Source: Segatella oris (GTDB taxonomy: Bacteria > Bacteroidota > Bacteroidia > Bacteroidales > Bacteroidaceae). From it: a stretch of DNA of 64,000 nt. Positions 28,713 through 35,921 of this stretch are shown here, one piece after another. Within the stretch, counting starts at the first letter, position 1; each line of letters starts with the position of its first letter. Position numbers and translations under genes: made by a program. The stretch covers positions 2,108,001 to 2,172,000 of the forward strand of contig NZ_LR134384.1 in assembly GCF_900637655.1 (NCBI RefSeq). The letters are read 5' to 3'. The notes under the pieces are model-generated. The model worked only from the letters and a program-made list of their open reading frames with translations. It was not told the DNA's origin and made no database searches.

Positions 28713-28755
28713 GAAAGGAGCATCGGAGAAACCACTTTCGATGCCCCTTTCTTCA
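28713..28755 (+). terminator. hairpin between nrfA and ccsB
   Basis: GAAAGGAGCATCG (28713-28725) pairs with CGATGCCCCTTTC (28739-28751) with one mismatch and a 13-nt loop. No long T-tract follows, so it may be a partial terminator or an mRNA-stability element lowering ccs expression relative to nrfHA. Confidence 0.6.
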
Positions 28756-28764
28756 TGAACAACT

Positions 28765-30051
28765 ATGTGGAATAAACCTTGGAACATGAAAGAAGGAACG
28801 GCTATCGTTGCAGGATTGCTGTTGGTCGGATTGCTTCTTCAATTCTCGATGGGGCCGTTAGACTGGGCCTTATTCCTCTGGCCGGCCAACGGAATAACGC
28901 TCATCGTACTTATCATTGCCCTTCTTATCTTTTATCTTCTCCGCCGACGCGTCTACTTCTTCAGCTTCATGACCACGATGCAGGCAGCAATTCCCGCTAT
29001 TGCTGCGGCTGCATTGCTGACACTCGTCATGGGAGTGGCCCGACAGGTTCCTGCCGACAAACCTGCAGCCGACCTCATAGGATTGAGCAAGATGCTGAAT
29101 TTCTGGCCGTTCATCCTTGTTTATTTCTGGATGACAATGCTCGTCGGAGAAATCACAATCAAACAGACTGCCCGCTTTTCATGGCGCAGACTGCCCGTCA
29201 TCACAAGCCATTTAGGTCTTTTCATCGCTCTTACGTGTGCCACGTTAGGCAGTGCAGACATGCAGAGACTCAAGATGTATTGTGAAAAAGGACAACCCGA
29301 ATGGCGTGGATTAGATGCCTACAACAACGTGCATGAGTTGCCGATAGCCATTCAGCTCAACCGTTTCACAATCGATGAATACCCACCCAAGCTGATGGTT
29401 ATTGACAAAATGGGACGCCCCATACCCTACAAGAAACCGGAAGTGCTGCTCATCGACGATCACTTCAAGCAGGGTTCCATAGCCGGTTGGCACATTCAGG
29501 TGGACAAGAAGATTGAAGACGCTGTGCCCGCACTGTTGGCCGGCATGATCAAGAACATGCCCAAGCAGATGCAAGGCATGCTGCACATGGACTCACTCGG
29601 CATGGCCATGAAGAAAGGAGGCTACATCAAGAGCAGCATGGCAGGTTCGGCCTGTGCCATTTCCATTACGGCAACAAAAGGCAACGCAATGAAAAAAGGC
29701 TGGGTAACCTGCGGAAGCTATCAGTTTCCATTGGAGACCTTGAAGCTCGACAATGGCAAAGCACTCGTCATGGCAAGCCGTGAACCGAAGCGCTATGCCT
29801 CGGATGTGAACATCTATACCCAAGACGGAAAGAACATAATGACCGAAATCGAAGTCAACAAGCCCTATAGCATTAATGGCTGGAAAATCTATCAGCTCAG
29901 CTACAACGAGCAGATGGGCAAATGGAGCAATGTCAGTGTGTTTGAACTTGTGCGCGACCCGTGGCTCCATGCCGTCTATGTGGGTATCTATCTGTTAATC
30001 ATCGGTGCAGTGGGAATGTTTCTCACAGCCGGCAAGAAAAAGGAGAAATAA
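28765..30051 (+). CDS. ResB/CcsB-like cytochrome c biogenesis protein
   Basis: A 428-residue membrane protein with four N-terminal transmembrane segments (residues about 13-165), a large periplasmic domain and a C-terminal helix (VYVGIYLLIIGAVGMFLTA). This is the ResB/CcsB (system II) layout, although the sequence is divergent. The C-terminal segment ITEIEVNKPYSINGWKIYQLSYN resembles the ResB domain end. Together with CcsA it would export and attach heme to apocytochromes such as NrfH and NrfA. It lies 3 bp before ccsA. Confidence 0.82.
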   Translation: MWNKPWNMKEGTAIVAGLLLVGLLLQFSMGPLDWALFLWPANGITLIVLIIALLIFYLLRRRVYFFSFMTTMQAAIPAIAAAALLTLVMGVARQVPADKPAADLIGLSKMLNFWPFILVYFWMTMLVGEITIKQTARFSWRRLPVITSHLGLFIALTCATLGSADMQRLKMYCEKGQPEWRGLDAYNNVHELPIAIQLNRFTIDEYPPKLMVIDKMGRPIPYKKPEVLLIDDHFKQGSIAGWHIQVDKKIEDAVPALLAGMIKNMPKQMQGMLHMDSLGMAMKKGGYIKSSMAGSACAISITATKGNAMKKGWVTCGSYQFPLETLKLDNGKALVMASREPKRYASDVNIYTQDGKNIMTEIEVNKPYSINGWKIYQLSYNEQMGKWSNVSVFELVRDPWLHAVYVGIYLLIIGAVGMFLTAGKKKEK

Positions 30052-30054
30052 ACC

Positions 30055-30843
30055 ATGACTTGGAGTTATTTTATCATTTTCGCTATCATCTCGGTCATCT
30101 GCTGGGCTGTCGGAGCCGTGGCATCATGGAAAGGAAAGAAGACCATGGCCTATACACTGACAGGTATCGGATTAGCCGTTTTCTTCACCTATATATTATG
30201 TATGTGGATAAATCTGGAGCGTCCGCCACTCCGCACCATGGGAGAGACACGGCTGTGGTATAGCTTTTTCCTGCCATTGGCAGGCCTCATCGTCTACAGC
30301 CGCTGGCATTATAAATGGATACTCCCATTCAGCTGCCTGTTGGCTACGGTGTTTGTAGGCATCAATATCCTCAAACCGGAAATCCATTCCAAGACCTTGA
30401 TGCCCGCATTGCAGAGTCCTTGGTTCGCCCCTCACGTCATTGTCTACATGATGTCCTATGCCTTGCTCGGGGCAGCCATGGTAATGGCCGTTTATCTGCT
30501 GTTCGTCAAGAAGAGCGATGCCACCGAAGAAGAACTCGACATCACTGACAACCTCGTCTATGTAGGCCTGTCGTTCGTCACACTCGGTATGCTCATGGGG
30601 GCACTCTGGGCCAAGGATGCCTGGGGACACTACTGGGCCTGGGACCCGAAAGAGACCTGGGCAGCCATTACTTGGTTAGCTTATTTAGTCTATATCCACT
30701 ATCGTCAGTACCGACCTTCACGCCCGAAGCCGGCCCTCATCATGCTCATCGTGTGCTTCTTCCTGCTGCAAATGTGCTGGTGGGGCATCAACTACTTGCC
30801 TTCAGCGCAGGGAGTCAGCGTGCATACCTATAACATGGATTGA
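30055..30843 (+). CDS. ccsA: cytochrome c biogenesis protein CcsA (system II heme handling)
   Basis: A 262-residue membrane protein with about eight transmembrane segments. The tryptophan-rich WWD domain is present as WGHYWAWDPKETWAAITW, with conserved His in the flanking helices (FAPHVIVYMMSYA). It holds heme for attachment to CxxCH motifs. It is the last gene of the nrf cluster and is followed by a long palindrome. Confidence 0.92.
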   Translation: MTWSYFIIFAIISVICWAVGAVASWKGKKTMAYTLTGIGLAVFFTYILCMWINLERPPLRTMGETRLWYSFFLPLAGLIVYSRWHYKWILPFSCLLATVFVGINILKPEIHSKTLMPALQSPWFAPHVIVYMMSYALLGAAMVMAVYLLFVKKSDATEEELDITDNLVYVGLSFVTLGMLMGALWAKDAWGHYWAWDPKETWAAITWLAYLVYIHYRQYRPSRPKPALIMLIVCFFLLQMCWWGINYLPSAQGVSVHTYNMD

Positions 30844-30911
30844 GAAAACCGCCTTTTCCCCACGCAGACAAAGGCTTTTACTTTCACAGTACTGTAAAAG
30901 AATTGCTATGC

Positions 30912-30962
30912 CATCAGACCTTGCTGATATTTTGACAATATCCGCAAGGTCTGATGATTTTA
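30912..30962 (+). terminator. long palindrome after ccsA
   Basis: CATCAGACCTTGC (30912-30924) pairs perfectly with GCAAGGTCTGATG (30944-30956), and inside it GATATT pairs with AATATC. ATTTTAT follows. Likely terminator of the nrf-ccs transcript. Confidence 0.75.
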
Positions 30963-31025
30963 TAGGAACCAACAGAAGAATACCTTTTCCACTGCCAGCA
31001 TCTACCCCACAACAGGTTTTCAATC

Positions 31026-31113
31026 CGCGTCAGATTACACCACAATCTGCATCAAATGGCAGGCTCATTTGCATCAGATTACACGCTGAAATGATACAAA
31101 ACAGAACCCCGAC
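31026..31113. repeat. 22-bp tandem repeat array C
   Basis: Units start at 31026, 31048, 31070 and 31092 (exact 22-bp phase). The first three carry the inverse 7-mer (CGCGTCA, TGCATCA, TGCATCA); the fourth is decayed (TGATACA). Units 1 and 3 share GATTACAC. Confidence 0.87.
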
Positions 31114-31241
31114 AGACTGAAAAAATAACCTTTTCTCATAACATCCTGAACCACAGTTCATTTCCACCGGCAATGCTTCTCAAACAAGAATGATTTTGAA
31201 TTTTCCTTTCAAAATACTTGCAAATGGGGGTCGAAATTTTG

Positions 31242-31249
31242 TATCTTTG
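31242..31249 (+). promoter_or_regulatory. -7 box upstream of the Lin1244-like gene
   Basis: TATCTTTG, 32 bp before the start codon; -33 region reads TTGCA at about the right distance. Confidence 0.6.
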
Positions 31250-31281
31250 TAGGTGGATAACAAATTAATAATCTTTTTCTC

Positions 31282-32307
31282 ATGGAAAATCAACGTATGC
31301 AAAAGGGCAACATGGCTGCCCGTAACAACCGTGCCATGCAGAGTTCAGAAGTCTTTATACGTCTTGACATTTCGATGCTCAACTCTTACGACATGATGCT
31401 CGTAAGAGAAAAATATGGCATCGAGGGTTGGGGAGTTGTGGTGTTCATCATGAAATATCTCATCGAACGCCGCACAGACTGTCGTGCCCCACTCTATGCT
31501 GTGAACGAAATCGCCCGCATCTGTCACAAAAGAAAAAACAGTGTGCTGCAGCTTATCATGGAGTTTCCTTCACTCTTTGAAATTGAAGCCAACGGAAAGA
31601 TATTTTTTAGTCCGTATTTACTGCAGTTTTTCGGCAATTCTTCTGCAAATGAAAAGCAAATAAATCACAGTTTAGATAAATTAACAAATGAGACACTTGA
31701 TAATCAAGAAGTTAGCTTTCCTAAGAACAAGAACAAAGAACAAGAACAAATAACGACGAAAGAGAAAAAGAGAGAAAAGACCTCCCCCAGCCCCTCCCAA
31801 GGAGGGGAGTGCGACGCCGACGGGAGGAAGTTGAGGAGAGAGGAAAGTATAACGGCCATGCATTCGGCAATATCTTGTGTCACGAAACAACGGAAGACAC
31901 AGAAAACGGAAGTGCGGCATCGGACCGAACAAACGGCAGCTGCCCCACCCACGCAGGCTGAAATGGGCGTGACACGCGAGCTGTTGAGCCAACTTTATCA
32001 GGACAACGAATACATGACAAGTCTCGAACGCATTGCCAATCTTGCCGTGCGGACGAACTTTGCCGTGCGCCGTAACCTGCTCTTCTGGTTCCAATACTAC
32101 TGCCAATCACATGCCAAGCGAGTGAAAGACATTGCTGATGCCAAGGACTACTTAGCCAATCTGATGCGACTGGGAAGCAATACGCGTGCTCATTTCATGG
32201 CGTATCAGAACCGCATCTATGAGAGAAACTACCAAATGAAAATGCAATCACAGCGAAACGAGCAACAAAATGCAGGCAGGATAAATGCAGGCTGCTGTCA
32301 ATCATAA
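31282..32307 (+). CDS. Lin1244/DUF4373-like replication-type protein
   Basis: A 341-residue cytoplasmic protein. The N-terminal 100 residues (VFIRLDISMLNSYDMMLVREKYGIEG... and LQLIMEFPSLFEI) resemble the Lin1244/Lin1753-type (DUF4373) winged-helix domain found in phage and mobile-element proteins. The C-terminal part (residues about 230-341) is helical (LEISL-type helices, LLFWFQYYCQSHAKRVKDI, AHFMAYQNRIYERNY). The two are joined by a Lys/Glu/Gln-rich linker that includes an odd segment SPSPSQGGECDADG encoded by a GC-rich palindrome at 31781-31810. Domain recall is moderate; no phage genes flank it. Confidence 0.6.
   Translation: MENQRMQKGNMAARNNRAMQSSEVFIRLDISMLNSYDMMLVREKYGIEGWGVVVFIMKYLIERRTDCRAPLYAVNEIARICHKRKNSVLQLIMEFPSLFEIEANGKIFFSPYLLQFFGNSSANEKQINHSLDKLTNETLDNQEVSFPKNKNKEQEQITTKEKKREKTSPSPSQGGECDADGRKLRREESITAMHSAISCVTKQRKTQKTEVRHRTEQTAAAPPTQAEMGVTRELLSQLYQDNEYMTSLERIANLAVRTNFAVRRNLLFWFQYYCQSHAKRVKDIADAKDYLANLMRLGSNTRAHFMAYQNRIYERNYQMKMQSQRNEQQNAGRINAGCCQS
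31781..31810. repeat. GC-rich palindrome inside a coding sequence
   Basis: CCCCTCC (31791-31797) pairs with GGAGGGG (31801-31807), embedded in CCTCCCCCAG ... GGGGAGTG. The composition is unlike the AT-rich linker around it and looks like an inserted interspersed palindrome kept in frame. Confidence 0.65.
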
Positions 32308-32399
32308 AAAGAAAATGAAAGCAGCCTAATGTTGTTTTGGGCATATTCACTGTGAAGAAAAAAAGAAACAAAACGCTTGTAACTTGGTCAAATATATTC

Positions 32400-32407
32400 T
32401 ATCTTTG
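32400..32407 (+). promoter_or_regulatory. -7 box of the lipoprotein-pair operon
   Basis: TATCTTTG, 82 bp upstream of the chosen start of the first lipoprotein gene; TTGT lies 19 bp upstream. Confidence 0.6.
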
Positions 32408-32489
32408 CAAAACGACAATGATTTTCTTAACTGCACTAAGCCACATGAAACATCAAGGGAAATGCTCTGACGCGTTATCGCAGAAAGTA

Positions 32490-33755
32490 ATGAGAAAAAA
32501 CACAACGCGGGATATGGCCGCTTTACTGTTGGCACTGCTTGTTATTCTATTGGCGAGCGGATGCAACACATCGGGGGCTAAAAAGCAACAAGAAGCATCA
32601 AAAGACACGACAGCTACAGCAAAGAAAGATCTCTTGCGGTTGTATGACAAGCAAATCAGAGCCTATTATCTTAACTTGACAGAAATATCAGACGGCGGTA
32701 TCCTATCCATGTCGAACAAAGCACAAGTGGAATATACCGACATTGCAGTTGAACTGATTGATGAAGCCATACGAAGGAAGGGCTATAAACCCGTGGATAA
32801 CGAGACTGCCCGAAAAGCCATCATGAAATATTTCGGTGTGGATGTAACGCAAAGCAATGACATTCAAGTGACGAGAGACTTCAGAACGTATATCTTCAAG
32901 AACGGTAACGCAGCAGAACGTGCCAAACAAGAGAAAGCAATGAACAAGCATAGCTTCGAAGAACAAGGCTATTTCTGGAACAGACTCATCTATGTGCCAA
33001 ATTATAACTACATTGCAACTTCCCCCACTATAGACATGGCGGTAAACATCAAGGGACTGCCTGATGAAACCATAGATGAAAGTGACAGAAAGACGATAAG
33101 GCATGGGAAACTCTATTTCAACTTCAATGACAGCATATTCTTCAACGAAAACAATTTTATCTTTCATGACAGCAAAGCAGCTTTTTCTTGGCTGAAGAAG
33201 AATGATACAGAGTTTCTTATCTATCTGTTGCGTGACTACGGATATGACAAGAACGAAGAAATCAACAAGTTGGTGATGGCCGACATGCTGAAAGGATATA
33301 CGCCTGTAGGTGAGCCTTGGATGCTCGACAACACTGTTGCCTGCAAGAAAAAGACGAAGCATCCGAAAGTGGAAATCAGAGAAGGACTGCTGAAAAGCAT
33401 TCTGAAACAGCCTGCAACAGAAGAAAACAAGGTGTGGGAAATTCTCTTCAATGACTATATCGACTATCTGCTGAATGAAGAAGAGCAGAAACTCCCCATG
33501 TGGATGACTGAATTCACAAAGAAAGAACGCTATAAAGTTGCAGCCTATTTGTGCTATTATCTCTATAAAATCAGCAAGAAAAATGGCTACGCAGACACCT
33601 CTCTTCTCGGGCATGCACTCTATTACAATAATGCATTCTACAAGTATATTGTTGACCAGCATTATTTTAATCTTCCTGGTTTTGAAGCACTATGCTACAA
33701 AGTATATGATGATTATGACATTGATGTAAAAATAAGAACACACCAAGACGAATGA
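32490..33755 (+). CDS. putative lipoprotein of unknown function, copy 1
   Basis: A 421-residue lipoprotein by its signal sequence (RDMAALLLALLVILLASGC, lipid Cys at residue 25 from the chosen start). I set the start at 32490 because it gives a standard signal peptide; the frame is open back to 32337, and an in-frame ATG at 32418 also lies downstream of the -7 box. The mature part is helix-rich with conserved blocks shared with the next gene: KDLLRLYDKQIRAYY, QVEYTDIAVELIDEA, DNETARKAIMKYFGVD, YVPNYNYI, VEIREGLLKSILK and RYKVAAYLCYYLYK. I do not recognise a family. It overlaps the next gene by 4 bp. Confidence 0.75.
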   Translation: MRKNTTRDMAALLLALLVILLASGCNTSGAKKQQEASKDTTATAKKDLLRLYDKQIRAYYLNLTEISDGGILSMSNKAQVEYTDIAVELIDEAIRRKGYKPVDNETARKAIMKYFGVDVTQSNDIQVTRDFRTYIFKNGNAAERAKQEKAMNKHSFEEQGYFWNRLIYVPNYNYIATSPTIDMAVNIKGLPDETIDESDRKTIRHGKLYFNFNDSIFFNENNFIFHDSKAAFSWLKKNDTEFLIYLLRDYGYDKNEEINKLVMADMLKGYTPVGEPWMLDNTVACKKKTKHPKVEIREGLLKSILKQPATEENKVWEILFNDYIDYLLNEEEQKLPMWMTEFTKKERYKVAAYLCYYLYKISKKNGYADTSLLGHALYYNNAFYKYIVDQHYFNLPGFEALCYKVYDDYDIDVKIRTHQDE

Positions 33756-35011
33756 AAAAAAGAAGCATTATCAAATACGTTTTACTTGCATTGCTATCCT
33801 TAAGTTCTGCAAGTGGCTGTAACAAGCAACATAAAAAGACAGATGGGGCGAAAGCCAACGATACCAAAGTTCATACAGAAAAGGATTTGTTGAAAGTATA
33901 TGAGAAGCAAATCAGAGCCTATTATGAAGAACTTTCAGACGTGGGTATGGATGGTATTGAGGTCATGCCATGCAAAAGTCAAGTTGAATATACAGACATC
34001 GCCATTGAACTCATCTATGAAGTACTGAAGAGAACGGGCTTCAGAACGGTTGACAACGAGACAGCCCGAAAAGCAATCCTGAAATACTACGGTGTAGACA
34101 TTTCTCAAAACAACACAACCTTAGCAGAACAAGGTTTTCTTACTTATATCTTTAAGAATGGAAAACCTACCGAACGAAAAAGGCAAAACATTGCAATGAA
34201 TTCTGCTTTCTATGAGAAACCAAGCTATTTCTGGAATAAAATCATTTATGTTCCAAATTATAACTACATTTTTCCCCACCCTACTATTAATGAAGTTGTA
34301 GATATTAAAGGACTACCCGATATCTTCGAAGAAGACTATGATGTGAGATTGTTTAAGACGGGAAAGCTCTATTATGACCTAAGTCGCAAAGAATCATATT
34401 ATGAAAATGAATTTATTTTTCATGATAACAAGAAAGCATTTGCATGGCTGAAAAACCATGAATGGGGATTTCTTACTAACCTATTACAAAAATATGGCTA
34501 TGACAAAAATGAGGAGATTAATAGGTTGCTGCTTAACTGGATGATAATGGAATACGCCACTGTGGCGAAATCACACATCCTTAATGAGACCTTCGCTATC
34601 AAGAAAAAGACAAAATGGCCACATGTAGAAATCAGAGAAGGACTGCTGAAAAGCATTCTGAAGCTACCTGCAAAAACAGAAAACATCAAAATAAGTTCAC
34701 TCATGAATACCTATATCAAGTATATGTTGCATGAGGACGGAGAAGATATACCTGATTGGGCAAAAGAATTTAATAGGGAAGAACGCTATAAAGTTGCAGC
34801 ATACTTGTGTTATTATCAATATAGATTTTGCAAAAAGTTTGGCGTAGAAGAGACAGAACTTCTTGGACAAGCTCTCTATAATGACACAGCATTCAGAGAC
34901 TATATAGCTGATGAAAACTATTTCAATCTGCAAGGATTTCAAGAACTCTGCAATAAAGTTTATGAAGAAGTTGATACCAGTGAGAAACTCAAAAAAGCTT
35001 ATCATGAATAA
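33752..35011 (+). CDS. putative lipoprotein of unknown function, copy 2
   Basis: A 419-residue paralogue of the preceding gene, with signal sequence ending in SASGC (Cys 23). The same blocks appear in the same order (KDLLKVYEKQIRAYY, QVEYTDIAIELIYE, DNETARKAILKYYGVD, VEIREGLLKSILK, RYKVAAYLCYYQYR). A 35-bp stretch is identical in DNA between the copies (33372-33406 and 34628-34662), while other parts have diverged. No acidic surface-export signal follows the Cys. It overlaps the ankyrin gene by 8 bp, so all three genes are probably co-translated. Confidence 0.75.
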   Translation: MKKRSIIKYVLLALLSLSSASGCNKQHKKTDGAKANDTKVHTEKDLLKVYEKQIRAYYEELSDVGMDGIEVMPCKSQVEYTDIAIELIYEVLKRTGFRTVDNETARKAILKYYGVDISQNNTTLAEQGFLTYIFKNGKPTERKRQNIAMNSAFYEKPSYFWNKIIYVPNYNYIFPHPTINEVVDIKGLPDIFEEDYDVRLFKTGKLYYDLSRKESYYENEFIFHDNKKAFAWLKNHEWGFLTNLLQKYGYDKNEEINRLLLNWMIMEYATVAKSHILNETFAIKKKTKWPHVEIREGLLKSILKLPAKTENIKISSLMNTYIKYMLHEDGEDIPDWAKEFNREERYKVAAYLCYYQYRFCKKFGVEETELLGQALYNDTAFRDYIADENYFNLQGFQELCNKVYEEVDTSEKLKKAYHE

Positions 35012-35699
35012 AAAGACATCACTCTTACTTGCCTTTCTGTTCTTAATATTAGCATTAGGACACAGCCAAACAGCAGTGAAGAGTCAGGATCATTATAGTT
35101 TGGCGATAGCAGCGATAAAAACAAACAAGCTTTCGGAACTTGACGCACAGCTCAAACACATCAGCAATCTCGACTCTCTGATAGAGAGGGGTGAGGATAT
35201 ATCGTACACCTTGCTTGGCTATGCATGTCTTTACAATAACAAAGCGGCCATACAAAAGCTCATTGCACGAAAGGCCAGTATCAACGATGCCTATTCTGAT
35301 GAGATTTATATCTACGATGCACTCAACATGGCTATCGACAAAGGGGATTATGCCTTGGCAAAATATTTCATCTCTTTGGGTGCAAAAGTAAACCAGCCCT
35401 ACAACGAAGAGGGACTGTGCCCACTGGCCTTAAGCTGCATGAAGAATAATTATCCCATAGCCAACCTGCTGCTGAACCACGGGGCTAAAGCTGACGGAGT
35501 TGGTGATCTTGGTGGAGCCTATATCACCTACCCACTCATCATTGCCGTGGAAAAACGAAACAAAGCCATTGTACAACTGCTGTTGAAACATGGGGCAAAA
35601 AAGAATGTGAAAGATTCGGAAGGTTTCACACCACTTTCATTGGCACGAAAATTAGGATATACAGAAATCATAAGACTCCTGGAGAACAAAAACAAATAA
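35004..35699 (+). CDS. secreted ankyrin-repeat protein
   Basis: A 231-residue protein with a signal peptide (KKTSLLLAFLFLILALGHSQ) followed by ankyrin repeats: YTLLGYACLYNNKAAIQKLI, YDALNMAIDKGDYALAKYFI, CPLALSCMKNNYPIANLLLN, YPLIIAVEKRNKAIVQLLLK and FTPLSLARKLGYTEIIRLLE. About five repeats are visible, so it is probably a periplasmic protein-binding module. The start at 35004 overlaps the end of lipoprotein copy 2. Periplasmic ankyrin proteins often act as binding or protective partners; a role as partner or immunity factor for the neighbouring lipoproteins is only inference. Confidence 0.82.
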   Translation: MNKKTSLLLAFLFLILALGHSQTAVKSQDHYSLAIAAIKTNKLSELDAQLKHISNLDSLIERGEDISYTLLGYACLYNNKAAIQKLIARKASINDAYSDEIYIYDALNMAIDKGDYALAKYFISLGAKVNQPYNEEGLCPLALSCMKNNYPIANLLLNHGAKADGVGDLGGAYITYPLIIAVEKRNKAIVQLLLKHGAKKNVKDSEGFTPLSLARKLGYTEIIRLLENKNK

Positions 35700-35849
35700 A
35701 AGGCAGAAATCGTCCAAAACAAAAGAACATAAGGTGCAAAAACAGTATTTTCCATTCGCATTTTGAACGAGAGAAGAATAAAAAGGAATTTATTTCAACA
35801 TTTATTAAAATTTTAACACTGAATTCAAACAACATTGGTAAAATTTAAC

Positions 35850-35857
35850 TAAATTTG
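35850..35857 (+). promoter_or_regulatory. -7 box of the Oar-like receptor gene
   Basis: TAAATTTG, 64 bp before the start codon, in AT-rich DNA; the -33 match is weak. Confidence 0.5.
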
Positions 35858-35921
35858 CATCATCTAAAGTATTAACTGGGTTTATCCCCTCAAATTATTC
35901 ATTAAATTTCAGTTAACAGTC

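Larger units (their letters stand above)
30844..31281. other. intergenic region after the nrf cluster
   Basis: About 440 bp with the ccsA palindrome (30912-30962), 22-bp repeat array C (31026-31113) and the promoter of the next gene (31242-31249). Nothing else is recognisable. Confidence 0.7.

Noticed and set aside
31282..35699. Prophage or integrative element
   Set aside because: Apart from a Lin1244-like domain there is no integrase, structural phage gene, att-like repeat or tRNA boundary.
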